Notes under the pieces: generated by a model
What the model was told of the DNA's origin: nothing
Database searches by the model: none
What the model saw: only the letters and a program-made list of their open reading frames with translations
Shown: positions 8,700 through 16,899 of the stretch, one piece after another
Layout of the letters: every line of letters starts with the position of its first letter
How positions within the stretch are numbered: the stretch's first letter is position 1
Made by a program: the position numbers and the translations under genes
Assembly (NCBI GenBank): GCA_005786805.1
Contig: SYCV01000233.1
Coordinates: 1-44,159 of the forward strand
Reading direction: 5' to 3'
Length of the DNA stretch: 44,159 nt
Source: Planctomycetia bacterium
GTDB lineage: Bacteria > Planctomycetota > Planctomycetia > Gemmatales > Gemmataceae

Positions 8700-9167
8700 T
8701 TACTGCTTTGAGTGCTGCTTGATAAGGATGTCCGCAAAAATCAACATTCTTCCAAAGGGAAGTCCACCTTGGTTCTCATTGAAAGTAAGTAATTCGGTAT
8801 TGGTGCCCAGTGGTTGGGTATTAGCCAATTCTGTTCCAGATTCATCTTTCCAAGTCGTGTTTCCTGATGTTGTGGTTGTCCTGAAGCAATAAATCCTGCC
8901 TGATGGCATGAATAATTGGTTTAAATAAAGGAAGCCAACAGTTAATTCAGATGCATCTGTGATGGTCCAATTTGCAAACGGAACCTTCAGTTTTGTAAGG
9001 GAAAATATTAGCGGATTGTCATCTTCCTCGCATACGGTCCATGACTGGCTTAAAAGGGTTGATTTGAAATGTGCGTTACCTAGTCTGGTTGAATTTTCCG
9101 GGCTTAGAAATGAAATGGAAGACGCTGTCGAAGATGTGGAAACCAGGATCTGTTGATGTTCTAGCAT
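8700..9167 (-). CDS. Hypothetical protein
   Basis: 155 residues from an ATG with GAGG a few bases upstream. I do not recognise a family. There is no signal peptide or membrane segment; the protein is Ser/Thr/Asn-rich with predicted beta character (for example KVPFANWTITDASELTVGFLYL and GRIYCFRTTTTSG). It sits between the tRNA-Val gene and the divergent oxidoreductase. The reading frame spans most of an otherwise empty interval and the opposite frames look like shadows, so I consider it probably real but unsupported by motif evidence. Confidence 0.5.
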   Translation of the reverse strand: MLEHQQILVSTSSTASSISFLSPENSTRLGNAHFKSTLLSQSWTVCEEDDNPLIFSLTKLKVPFANWTITDASELTVGFLYLNQLFMPSGRIYCFRTTTTSGNTTWKDESGTELANTQPLGTNTELLTFNENQGGLPFGRMLIFADILIKQHSKQ

Positions 9168-9309
9168 GATGCCTCATGTTAATCGAAAGCCTTGGCGGTG
9201 GGAACCATTTAAGGAGAATTCAAAGGTAAATGATTGACTGTATGGGGGGACAAGGTGTAATTTAAACCTGTTGGAAACCACACCTTTTGTTTTTTCAAGG
9301 GATAAAAAA

Positions 9310-10767
9310 ATGAGTTTTTTCATGGACCGCAGGGAGTTTGTAAAAGATAGCGTTGTGGGCGCAGCCATTGCTGCTGCCGGCTTGGATTTCTCCAAGGTTG
9401 ATTCCCAGGCAAAGGCTCCCGCCAATGCCCAAAATGCCTCTGGTGAGCAACTTCGGGTTGCTGTAGTAGGGGTCAATGGTCGTGGCATGAGCCATGTCGG
9501 TGGTTTCGCAGGTAAAAACAACTGCGTTATTACCACGGTTTGCGATTGCGATGAAGCGGTGATCGGAAATGCGATGAAAACCATTGAAAAAGTCCAAGGC
9601 AAGGCTCCCAAGTTTGAAAAGGATTTTCGCAAGCTCCTTGATGACAAGACGATTGATGTGGTCAGTATCGCAACGCCCAACCATTGGCATTCATTGATGG
9701 CGATATGGGCGATGCAGGCCGGCAAGGATGTGTATGTGGAAAAGCCTGTAAGCCATAATGTAAGTGAGGGAAGACGGGTTGTTGAAGCCGCCCGCAAGTA
9801 CAAAAGGATCTGCCAGTCCGGAACTCAAAGTCGCAGTAATCCCGGAATGCGCCAATCCATCGAATATGCCCATAGTGGGAAAATAGGTGAAATCATGATG
9901 GCCCGTGGGCTTTGTTACAAACCCAGGGGTAGTATCGGGAAAGTGACCGCTGACAAGCAGATCCCAGCCACCATGGATTTTGATTTGTGGTGTGGCCCTG
10001 CCCCAGTCAATCCTGTTCATCGATCAAGGATTCATTACGATTGGCACTGGATCTGGGATTACGGCAATGGTGACCTGGGTAACCAGGGTATTCATGAAAT
10101 GGACAAGGCTCGTTGGGCCCTTAAAGCCATGGAATTGCCAAAGGGTATTTTCAGCATGGGCGGCAGGTTGGGCTATGATGATGATGGTCAGACGCCCAAC
10201 ACACAGGTTTGTTCCTTTGATTATGGCCCGAAAGCCCTGATTTTCGAGGTCCGTGGTTTGCCCACCAAGGATTTCATGGGTGCGAAGGTTGGGAACATTT
10301 TCTACGGCACCAATGGATACATCGTGTGCCCCAGTTATGCGACAGGAATTGTTTTTGACAAGGACAACAAGGAAGTCGCAAGGTTTAGTGGCGGTGGTGA
10401 TAATCACCATTTTGAGAATTTCTGCAAGGCTGTAAGGGCTCGCAATCATGAATTGCTAAATGGCGATATTCTTGAAGGCCATCTCTCCAGCGCGCTTTGT
10501 CACCTGGGCAACATAAGTTACAGGCTAGGCAAAGAGCAATTGCTTTCAGAGAAGGTGGAAGGGCTCGATGCTGAAACCGCCAAGTCTGTGGGCAGGATGG
10601 TGGAGCACCTTGCTGACAACAAGGTTGATGCCGGCAAAACCAAGGTCAAAATTGGCAGAAAGTTGGTCCTTGATCCAAAGACCGAAACCTTTGTCAACGA
10701 TGCGGAAGCCAACCTGATGCTGACCCGCCCCTATAGAAAGGGCTATGAGGTTCCAGCCAAGATCTAA
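9310..10767 (+). CDS. Gfo/Idh/MocA family oxidoreductase with Tat signal
   Basis: 485 residues from the ATG at 9310, which has AAGGGA eight bases upstream; the frame is open to a TTG at 9271 that I reject. The N-terminus MDRREFVKDSVVGAAIAAAG is a twin-arginine signal, so the folded protein is probably exported. The Rossmann dinucleotide site is GVNGRG (54-59), the conserved EKP motif is at 144-146 followed by SHNVSEGRRVVEAA, and the C-terminal half is the substrate domain. The family oxidises or reduces sugars and related polyols with NAD(P) or a bound cofactor; the substrate cannot be read from sequence. Exported members are numerous in Planctomycetota. It is a single-gene unit followed by an intrinsic terminator. 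Confidence 0.9.
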   Translation: MSFFMDRREFVKDSVVGAAIAAAGLDFSKVDSQAKAPANAQNASGEQLRVAVVGVNGRGMSHVGGFAGKNNCVITTVCDCDEAVIGNAMKTIEKVQGKAPKFEKDFRKLLDDKTIDVVSIATPNHWHSLMAIWAMQAGKDVYVEKPVSHNVSEGRRVVEAARKYKRICQSGTQSRSNPGMRQSIEYAHSGKIGEIMMARGLCYKPRGSIGKVTADKQIPATMDFDLWCGPAPVNPVHRSRIHYDWHWIWDYGNGDLGNQGIHEMDKARWALKAMELPKGIFSMGGRLGYDDDGQTPNTQVCSFDYGPKALIFEVRGLPTKDFMGAKVGNIFYGTNGYIVCPSYATGIVFDKDNKEVARFSGGGDNHHFENFCKAVRARNHELLNGDILEGHLSSALCHLGNISYRLGKEQLLSEKVEGLDAETAKSVGRMVEHLADNKVDAGKTKVKIGRKLVLDPKTETFVNDAEANLMLTRPYRKGYEVPAKI

Positions 10768-10792
10768 GGCTGACCTGTTGGGTAATCAATTT

Positions 10793-10823
10793 AGAGAGGG
10801 GCTTAAGGCCTCTCTCTTTTTTT
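10793..10823 (+). terminator. Intrinsic terminator after the oxidoreductase gene
   Basis: Stem AGAGAGG/CCTCTCT with a nine-base loop, followed by CTTTTTTT. It lies between the convergent oxidoreductase and Fur-family genes and overlaps the first bases of the Fur stop codon, so it may serve mainly the plus-strand gene. Confidence 0.8.
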
Positions 10824-11310
10824 ATATAAGGTCAAGTTGGCGTTTTGGCATAAGGGCTATGTTGCATTCCTTGCAAACACCCCGGACTACGAAGGAGTGA
10901 CCTTCGCTTTGAAAACCGTTGGCAAGGGATGCCTGCCGGATGGCTTCCTCGATGGATGGGTTTTGGAACTCAATTACTTTGCCACATTTTGTGCATTGCA
11001 GGTGGTCATGCTGGGGGTAGCCGTAATCATGCTCGTAGAATGTGCGGGGGCCAAGTTCAAGCCTTCTAAGAAGGCCGGCATCCACAAGTTTATTGAGGGT
11101 TCGATAAGCGGTGGCCCTGCTTATCTTGAGGTTTGCTGCTTGCATTTCTGAAATCAACGCTTCAGCATCAAAGTGGTCATGGTGGCTGAAAATAAAGCGA
11201 ACCATGTCTCTTTGCTGGCCGGTGAAGCGTTGAGGTTTATTACCAGTGGTGAGGTATTCCCTGAATTTATCTTCGGGAGACTGGGATACGGCAACAGACT
11301 GCAGATTCAC
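10822..11310 (-). CDS. Fur-family metal-dependent transcriptional regulator
   Basis: 162 residues. The winged-helix DNA-binding domain covers about residues 28-90, with the recognition region ISRATAYRTLNKLVDAGLL. The dimerisation/metal domain has HDHLQCTKCGKVIEF and a second CxxC in GVCKECN, the four cysteines of a structural zinc site. Length and motif spacing are ordinary for Fur/PerR/Zur. The start at 11310 has AAAGGA about 11 bases upstream. A perfect Fur box (11363-11377) stands about 55 bases upstream, so the gene is probably autoregulated. The ATAAT-rich box favours Fur (iron) over Zur, but PerR cannot be excluded. Confidence 0.9.
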   Translation of the reverse strand: MNLQSVAVSQSPEDKFREYLTTGNKPQRFTGQQRDMVRFIFSHHDHFDAEALISEMQAANLKISRATAYRTLNKLVDAGLLRRLELGPRTFYEHDYGYPQHDHLQCTKCGKVIEFQNPSIEEAIRQASLANGFQSEGHSFVVRGVCKECNIALMPKRQLDLI

Positions 11311-11362
11311 GGGTAAGTCCTTTCAGATCAGGAAAAGGGGGAAAATGGGCCATATCCCCCAA

Positions 11363-11377
11363 TGATTATGATAATCA
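11363..11377. promoter_or_regulatory. Fur box upstream of the Fur-family gene
   Basis: TGATTATGATAATCA is a perfect 7-1-7 inverted repeat and matches the core of the Fur-box consensus. It lies in the promoter region of the minus-strand Fur-family gene, 53-67 bases upstream of its ATG, where it would serve autoregulation. Confidence 0.8.
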
Positions 11378-11420
11378 ATTCCTTGGATATCTCAAAGGAT
11401 TTACCATTAAGAGTGGTTTT

Positions 11421-11645
11421 TTAACCTAAATCGAGTTCGCCCAGCATTTTATCGAGGGCTTTTTCGAACTTTTCGGGGGTATCGTAGGTGCCAGCGGCGA
11501 TTTCCTGGCGTACTCGATTTACCAGATCCTGTCGGATTGGCGCGCTCTCATTTTTGCGCTTTGCTACTGTTTTTGGCTGGGATTTCCACTTTTTACGGGT
11601 GCGAGAAACTGGTCCGCTGATGGTCGATGGTCCGTGCTTGAACAT
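11421..11645 (-). CDS. Small protein with FlgM-like (anti-sigma-28) C-terminus
   Basis: 74 residues from an ATG with AAAGGA eight bases upstream. The first 35 residues are basic and probably disordered. The remainder (IRQDLVNRVRQEIAAGTYDT, then a helix ending KALDKMLGELDLG) has the helix-G-T-Y-helix pattern of the FlgM sigma-28-binding region. FlgM binds and inhibits FliA. No flagellar genes are visible nearby, so it may be an orphan anti-sigma factor or a small protein that only shares the pattern. It lies about 110 bases upstream of the Fur gene on the same strand, with the Fur box between them. Confidence 0.6.
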   Translation of the reverse strand: MFKHGPSTISGPVSRTRKKWKSQPKTVAKRKNESAPIRQDLVNRVRQEIAAGTYDTPEKFEKALDKMLGELDLG

Positions 11646-12010
11646 GATACATGTCCTTTCTCTGGGAAGCCTCCGGAAAGATGGGTCGGAGTTTCCAAGA
11701 AGATACTACAATCTTTGGCACCGAAATGCCAACCCTATTGCTGGCCTGTCAAGAAGAGACAATTTGGCCATTTGCAGATGGGTTTCAGGCTGCCTTCGTA
11801 GAGCTTCTTCCGAAGCCCTGCTGTTCGAACGCTCAACACCTGAATTGTACCATATTTATCGTCACAAGGATTGAATTAGATGAGAAAAAAACTGCAAAAT
11901 TTACAAGTAGTAATCTGGGGGAGGGCTTGGGGGAATAACAAGACTTCAACATGGTTGCCTAGTTTTCGGCAACCCAGCCAAGTTGAAAGAGTTTTATCCA
12001 GATTTACAGT
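11646..12010. other. Intergenic region with no recognised feature
   Basis: About 365 bases between the FlgM-like gene and the threonine aldolase stop. A 95-codon plus-strand frame (11651-11938) exists, but it starts within the ribosome site of the FlgM-like gene and shows no family signature. I see no terminator, repeat or RNA gene. Confidence 0.5.
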
Positions 12011-13069
12011 TTAAATTTTACCCTTGGAAAGCTTGTTGGTTACTTCTTGAATTATTTCTGCCGCTTTTTTTACCTGTTCCATCGATGCATCAAGATGCGT
12101 GACTACCCTCATCAGGCTTGAACCGCTGGTGTGAATGAGCAGTTTTCTTTCCTTGAGAGCGGCAACGAAATCGGGAACTGTCGCTATATCCTGGTCCAAC
12201 CGGAACCATACAATGTTGGTTTCAATGTCGGGTTGGTCGATTTTCAAACCTGGGGAATTCTTGATAGCCTCACCCAGCAATTTTGCTTTTTCGTGGTCCT
12301 CCTTGAGTCGGCCGATATTGTGGTTCAAGGCATATAGCGCCCCGGCAGCTATGGTTCCTGCCTGGCGCATGCCTCCGCCGAATCTTTTTCGTATCCTTCT
12401 GCAGGAAGCCACAAATTCCTTGGAACCCACAATGGCGCTACCAATGGGCGCCCCAAGGCCTTTTGAGAAGCAAACGGAAATTGAGTCAAATAGCTTGCCC
12501 CAGGTTTTGGCCTCTATGCCGGTGGCAACTATGGCATTCCAAAGCCTGGCACCATCAAGGTGAAATATGAGGTTGTTTTTGCGAGTCCAGTCGCGAAGTT
12601 CCTTTACCAGATTCAAGGGTTGAACCCTGCCACCGCATCGATTATGGGTGTTTTCAAGTGTCAGGAGTCTGGTTTTGGGGTAATGGTCATTGGGGGGGCG
12701 AATAGCATCCAGAAGCATGTTTGGCTCGATCAGGCCGAAATTTCCCCGGATGGTTTTGCAGGAGATGTTACTAAGAGCTGCTGGCCCGCCACCTTCCCAA
12801 TTAAATACATGGCAAAATTCCTCGCAGATCATTTCATCCGCGGGCTGGGTATGAGCCTTGATGCAAATCTGGTTGGACATGGTTCCGGATGGGCAGAATA
12901 ACGCAGCCTCATGCCCCATCATGGCCGCAGTTTGTTCCTCGAGTTTAATTACAGTTGGGTCTTCCTTGTAAACATCATCACCCACCTCGGCTTCGTTCAT
13001 CGCGGCCCGCATTTCATTTGATGGCCTGGTAACGGTATCGCTTCTAAGATCGATCCATGCGTTGGTCAT
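12011..13069 (-). CDS. ltaE: Low-specificity L-threonine aldolase (PLP-dependent)
   Basis: 352 residues from the ATG at 13069, which has AGGA seven bases upstream; an upstream in-frame ATG at 13138 lies inside the preceding gene. The enzyme cleaves L-threonine or L-allo-threonine to glycine and acetaldehyde in the cytoplasm. The protein opens with the family hallmark IDLRSDTVTRPSNEMRAAM and has the PLP lysine K203 in FSKGLGAPIGS, with HLDGARLWNA upstream as the cofactor-binding Asp region. Length is normal. It is 28 bases downstream of a gene for a small exported protein and probably cotranscribed with it, although no functional link is obvious. Confidence 0.92.
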   Translation of the reverse strand: MTNAWIDLRSDTVTRPSNEMRAAMNEAEVGDDVYKEDPTVIKLEEQTAAMMGHEAALFCPSGTMSNQICIKAHTQPADEMICEEFCHVFNWEGGGPAALSNISCKTIRGNFGLIEPNMLLDAIRPPNDHYPKTRLLTLENTHNRCGGRVQPLNLVKELRDWTRKNNLIFHLDGARLWNAIVATGIEAKTWGKLFDSISVCFSKGLGAPIGSAIVGSKEFVASCRRIRKRFGGGMRQAGTIAAGALYALNHNIGRLKEDHEKAKLLGEAIKNSPGLKIDQPDIETNIVWFRLDQDIATVPDFVAALKERKLLIHTSGSSLMRVVTHLDASMEQVKKAAEIIQEVTNKLSKGKI

Positions 13070-13097
13070 TGTTGCGTCCTGTCTGGGTTGTTGGCTC

Positions 13098-13550
13098 TTA
13101 TTTTTTATTATTTTCCATGTACCATTTGTTGTTTTCAAGCTTCATATGGATCACGAAATCCTTCAATCCCGGATCTTTTATGGTTCCCGCTTTTTCAGAG
13201 GATTCAAGTTTGCCGGTTTTTAGAAGGGTTTCGAGTGGTGTCTTGAGTCCATTCTTGAGTTTTTCTTTTGTTTCAGAAACTTGCTTGGAAAAATCCCCCT
13301 CATGAACTTCACGCACATTTTTTTCAATGAATGCAGGATGGGCCAGATGGGCGAGCATGTAGTCGATTTTGTCGGATTCAAGGGCTTTTAATAATGATTT
13401 ACGGAGATTTTCAGGGGTATTTTGAGGGAAAGCCGCCTCATCGACTGCGATGCCGTATCTGCCGCTTTCCTTTACTGCCTGGGCTTGGATATGATTTTGA
13501 ATGATTGCCAAGTTGACCATCATAAAGAGAACAATCATCATATTCTTCAT
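13098..13550 (-). CDS. Small exported protein of unknown function
   Basis: 150 residues with a signal peptide (MKNMMIVLFMMVNLAIIQNHIQAQA, cleavage likely after AQA). The mature part is charged and helical: PENLRKSLLKALESDKIDYM, then FIEKNVREVHEG and a C-terminal strand DFVIHMKLENNKWYMEN. The layout (helices ending in a W-Y strand) recalls small lumazine-like or DUF4878-type cone folds, but no family can be named. AAGG lies about 12 bases before the ATG. It precedes the threonine aldolase in an apparent two-gene operon and is divergent from aroC. Confidence 0.6.
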   Translation of the reverse strand: MKNMMIVLFMMVNLAIIQNHIQAQAVKESGRYGIAVDEAAFPQNTPENLRKSLLKALESDKIDYMLAHLAHPAFIEKNVREVHEGDFSKQVSETKEKLKNGLKTPLETLLKTGKLESSEKAGTIKDPGLKDFVIHMKLENNKWYMENNKK

Positions 13551-13625
13551 GGTTGCCCTGCCTTGCTTAAGGTACTTGGGTCTGGAACCTAGGACATTGT
13601 ACTCATTTTCAGTTATACTACCAGC

Positions 13626-14732
13626 ATGCCAGGAAACTCATTTGGAGAACTGTTCAGGGTTACAACATCGGGCGTGAGTCACGGTCCCGGGTATGTTGCA
13701 ATTATTGATGGTTGTCCACCCGGTATACCATTGGGAATAGAGGATCTGATGCCCGATTTGCAAAGGCGTAAGCCCGGGCAGTCGAAAATCACAACGCAGA
13801 GAAAAGAGGAAGACCTACCTGAAATACTCTCCGGGGTTTTTGAGGGGGTTACTGACGGCACATCCATTGGGATTTTATTCCGAAACAATGATCAAAGAAG
13901 CCATGATTATGGCGACATAAAAGATAAATACAGGCCCGGTCATGCCGATTACACATTTGATGCCAAGTATGGTTTAAGGGACTACCGCGGCGGTGGGCGG
14001 TCCAGTGCGCGTGAAACCATTTGCAGGGTTGCAGCGGGCTCGATTGCCAGGAAGTTGCTCGCCAGCCAGGGCATCCGGGTGCTGGGCTATGTTTCCCAGG
14101 TGGGTGATATCCGTTTTGAAGCCACTGATCCCGCTGCGATCACGCTGGAACAAGTTGAGAGTAACCCGGTGCGTTGTCCCGACCCTGTGATAGCTGAAAA
14201 AATGTACGCGTTGATTGATAAAGTGCGCATGGAAAGAGATTCGATAGGCGGTATATGTGAGATGGTCGCAACTGGGGTTCCACCAGGTTTAGGCGAACCG
14301 GTTTTTGATAAATTAAAGGCTGATATAGCCAAGGGTTTGTTGTCTTTGCCCGCCGTGCTTGGTTTTGAGTATGGTGCGGGGTTTAAAGTCGCGGAAATGC
14401 GAGGTAGCCAATGCAACGACCATTTTGTTCATGATGAAAAGCTTCCGGGCAAAGTTGGAACCAAGACAAACAATCACGGTGGAATGTTGGGTGGAATTTC
14501 GAGTGGCCAGCCGATTGTCTGCCGGGTTGCGATCAAACCCACCAGTAGTTTGCCTCAATCCCAGCCCACGGTGGATCGGGGTGGGGCTGAAACAGAAATT
14601 CTGACCAAAGGCAGGCATGATCCTTGTTTGTTGCCAAGATTTGTGCCGATGGGTGAGGCCATGATTTGCCTTGTGCTTGCTGACCACTGGATGCGTTGGA
14701 AAGCCCAATGCTCGTCCATGGTAAAAAGCTGA
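13626..14732 (+). CDS. aroC: Chorismate synthase
   Basis: 368 residues, the usual length. It converts 5-enolpyruvylshikimate-3-phosphate to chorismate using reduced FMN, the last step of the shikimate pathway. Recognisable blocks are NNDQRSHDYGDIKDKYRPGH, DYRGGGRSSARET and, near the end, FVPMGEAMICLVLADH. The first signature is altered: the usual GESHG near residue 17 reads GVSHG, replacing a normally acidic residue by Val while keeping H19. The rest appears intact. It is transcribed alone, divergent from the exported protein/threonine aldolase pair. Confidence 0.95.
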   Translation: MPGNSFGELFRVTTSGVSHGPGYVAIIDGCPPGIPLGIEDLMPDLQRRKPGQSKITTQRKEEDLPEILSGVFEGVTDGTSIGILFRNNDQRSHDYGDIKDKYRPGHADYTFDAKYGLRDYRGGGRSSARETICRVAAGSIARKLLASQGIRVLGYVSQVGDIRFEATDPAAITLEQVESNPVRCPDPVIAEKMYALIDKVRMERDSIGGICEMVATGVPPGLGEPVFDKLKADIAKGLLSLPAVLGFEYGAGFKVAEMRGSQCNDHFVHDEKLPGKVGTKTNNHGGMLGGISSGQPIVCRVAIKPTSSLPQSQPTVDRGGAETEILTKGRHDPCLLPRFVPMGEAMICLVLADHWMRWKAQCSSMVKS

Positions 14733-15005
14733 TTCATATTTAAGATTTGTCTTAACCTTCCAAGACATCCATTTTTTGAAAGTTGATTCCTTGAGCGGAC
14801 AACCCTATCTTGGGCTTTGGTTTTTAATGCGAAGTGATTTGCTTGAATTCAAGATTTCAATCTACCAGGTCGGGTTATAGCGATTGGCAAGTAGGATTTC
14901 TATGCGATGGAGGGTTAGAAATCTAATTGATTGTTAGACAAATGCACTTATTACAACTAAAATTTTACACAATATGGCCTTTGATTTAATCATGGAGATA
15001 TTCCC

Positions 15006-16826
15006 TTGAGTCTGGTAGTACAGAAATTTGGTGGTTCGAGTGTCGCAAACGCCCAAAGAGTGATGGCAGCGGCTCGAAAGGCCATTCGGGCAAAACATGT
15101 TGGAAACCAAGTCATCGTTGTGGTGAGCGCCCGCGGCGACACGACCGATGAGCTGATAGAACTCGCCAAGGAAATTACTGAAAATCCGCCCGCCCGTGAA
15201 ATGGACATGCTTTTGTCCACTGGGGAGCAGATTTCAATTTCGTTGATGGCTATGGCCATCCAGTCCCTGGGTGAAAGAGCGATAAGCCTGACAGGGGCGC
15301 AGGTGGGTATTGTCACCGATAGCACCCACACCAAGGCCAGGATCAAAAGCATTTCCACGGCAAGAATGCGCAAGGCACTCGCGGATGGTTACATTGTCAT
15401 AGTCGCTGGGTTTCAGGGGATTGATGAGGACGATAACATCACCACTTTGGGCCGTGGCGGTTCAGACACGACAGCGGTGGCGCTTGCCGCCGTGATGAAG
15501 CATGATTCCTCTGGGCCGAAGCTTGATGTGGCCTGTGATATTTTCACCGATGTGGATGGGGTTTACACCACCGACCCAAGGATAGTTCCTGAGGCCCGAA
15601 AAGTTGATGCGATCAGCTATGATGAAATGCTAGAGCTCGCCAGTGCGGGCGCGGGCGTGATGCATTCTCGAAGCATAGAATTTGCGCGAAAATTCGATGT
15701 GCCTTTGCAGGTAAGATCATCTTTTACCGATAGCGAGGGAACTTGGATTGTTCCTGAAGCTGAATGGATGACAAAAATACCTGTATGCGGGGCGGCTCTG
15801 GTTCGGGATGAGGCAAGAATTTCACTTGAAGGTGTTCCGGATACGCCTGGAATAAGTCATCGCATATTCGAGGCTGTTTCAGCGAAAAATATTGTCGTGG
15901 ATATGATTGCGCAAAGCGTTGGCAGCAATGGCCGCGCAAATGTTGGTTTTACCGTGCCCTCCAATGAATTGACCCCAACCTTGGATGCTCTTCAACCCTT
16001 GGTAAGGGAACTGGGGGCTCGGCTGGTTCATGACGCCCAGGTGAGCAAAATCTCGATAGTTGGCACAGGAATGAAAACCAACACGGGCATCGCGGAGAAA
16101 ATGTTTGCCGCACTTGCATCCGAAAAGATCAACATGAAGATGATAACGACCGGGGAGATCAAGATATCCGTGCTGGTAGACAAGGCGGATGCGGCCCAGG
16201 CGCTGCGGGCAGTGCATGCGGTGTTTTCCCTTGAAAAAGCAAGGCAAGGTGCAGGGGGCAATGTTGGTGATGTGAATCATTCCAAGATAACTTCGGGCCA
16301 TGACCATAAAAACACTGATGACCTACTTGAGATCACCCGCCAGCTTACAAGCATGGAGGAGATCCTGGTTAGTGAGGTTCAAAAGACTGTTGACCAGGGT
16401 CGGATCACTTTGTTTGGCCTGCCTGATAAACCTGGTAACAGCCTAGCGATTTTCCAGGCGGTTGCGGGTGGTGGAATTGTTGTTGATATGATCGTGCAAA
16501 ATTTATGTGGCGAGAAGGTCGATCTCTCTTTCAGTGTGCCCCGTGATCAATTGCAATCCGCCTTATCGTTGGCGGTGAATGCCGCAAATTCCACGGGCGT
16601 GAAGGTTCAGGCGTCCGCGGATAGTGAAATCGCCACTCTTTATGTGCTTGGGGTGGGCATGAGAACCCACACGGGGGTGGCTAGAAGAATTTTTGGAACC
16701 TTGGCCTCTGCAGGCATCAACATAATAATGATCAATACCAGTGAAACCTGCATTAGTGTTGTCGTGCAGAAGAACCAAGGTGAACTTGCTGAAAAGCAGC
16801 TTAAAAAAGTATTCGATTTGGATTAG
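15006..16826 (+). CDS. lysC: Aspartate kinase with four ACT domains
   Basis: 606 residues from a TTG start with GGAGA about ten bases upstream; the nearby ATG at 14992 is out of frame and meets a stop after five codons. The enzyme phosphorylates aspartate, opening the lysine/threonine/methionine pathway. The kinase domain has KFGGSSVA (7-14), a Ser/Arg/Gly loop (VSARGDTTDELI) and TLGRGGSDTTAVA. Four ACT domains follow at about 273-340, 348-420, 465-535 and 544-606, in two similar pairs (DTPG... with VGTGM..., then DKPG... with LGVGM...). Typical LysC has two ACT domains and 400-450 residues; duplicated forms are known in cyanobacteria and planctomycetes. The extra pair suggests altered feedback control by lysine and threonine. 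An intrinsic terminator follows. Confidence 0.95.
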   Translation: MSLVVQKFGGSSVANAQRVMAAARKAIRAKHVGNQVIVVVSARGDTTDELIELAKEITENPPAREMDMLLSTGEQISISLMAMAIQSLGERAISLTGAQVGIVTDSTHTKARIKSISTARMRKALADGYIVIVAGFQGIDEDDNITTLGRGGSDTTAVALAAVMKHDSSGPKLDVACDIFTDVDGVYTTDPRIVPEARKVDAISYDEMLELASAGAGVMHSRSIEFARKFDVPLQVRSSFTDSEGTWIVPEAEWMTKIPVCGAALVRDEARISLEGVPDTPGISHRIFEAVSAKNIVVDMIAQSVGSNGRANVGFTVPSNELTPTLDALQPLVRELGARLVHDAQVSKISIVGTGMKTNTGIAEKMFAALASEKINMKMITTGEIKISVLVDKADAAQALRAVHAVFSLEKARQGAGGNVGDVNHSKITSGHDHKNTDDLLEITRQLTSMEEILVSEVQKTVDQGRITLFGLPDKPGNSLAIFQAVAGGGIVVDMIVQNLCGEKVDLSFSVPRDQLQSALSLAVNAANSTGVKVQASADSEIATLYVLGVGMRTHTGVARRIFGTLASAGINIIMINTSETCISVVVQKNQGELAEKQLKKVFDLD

Positions 16827-16854
16827 AAAGAAGCTGAATGGTAGATAAAAAGGA

Positions 16855-16881
16855 AAGCCGGGCAATCGCCCGGCTTTTTTT
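16855..16881 (+). terminator. Bidirectional intrinsic terminator between lysC and the aldolase gene
   Basis: Stem AAGCCGGGC/GCCCGGCTT with loop AATC, followed by TTTTTTT; the complementary A-rich flank on the left would let it also act for the minus-strand gene. It lies between two convergent genes. Confidence 0.9.
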
Positions 16882-16899
16882 ACCCAGATGGAAATTGTG

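Noticed and set aside
9271-9309. TTG start for the oxidoreductase 13 codons upstream
   Set aside because: The ATG at 9310 has a ribosome site and puts the twin-arginine signal near the N-terminus; the extension would bury it.
11651-11938. 95-codon plus-strand frame next to the FlgM-like gene
   Set aside because: No family signature and its start coincides with the ribosome site of the opposite-strand gene; likely chance.
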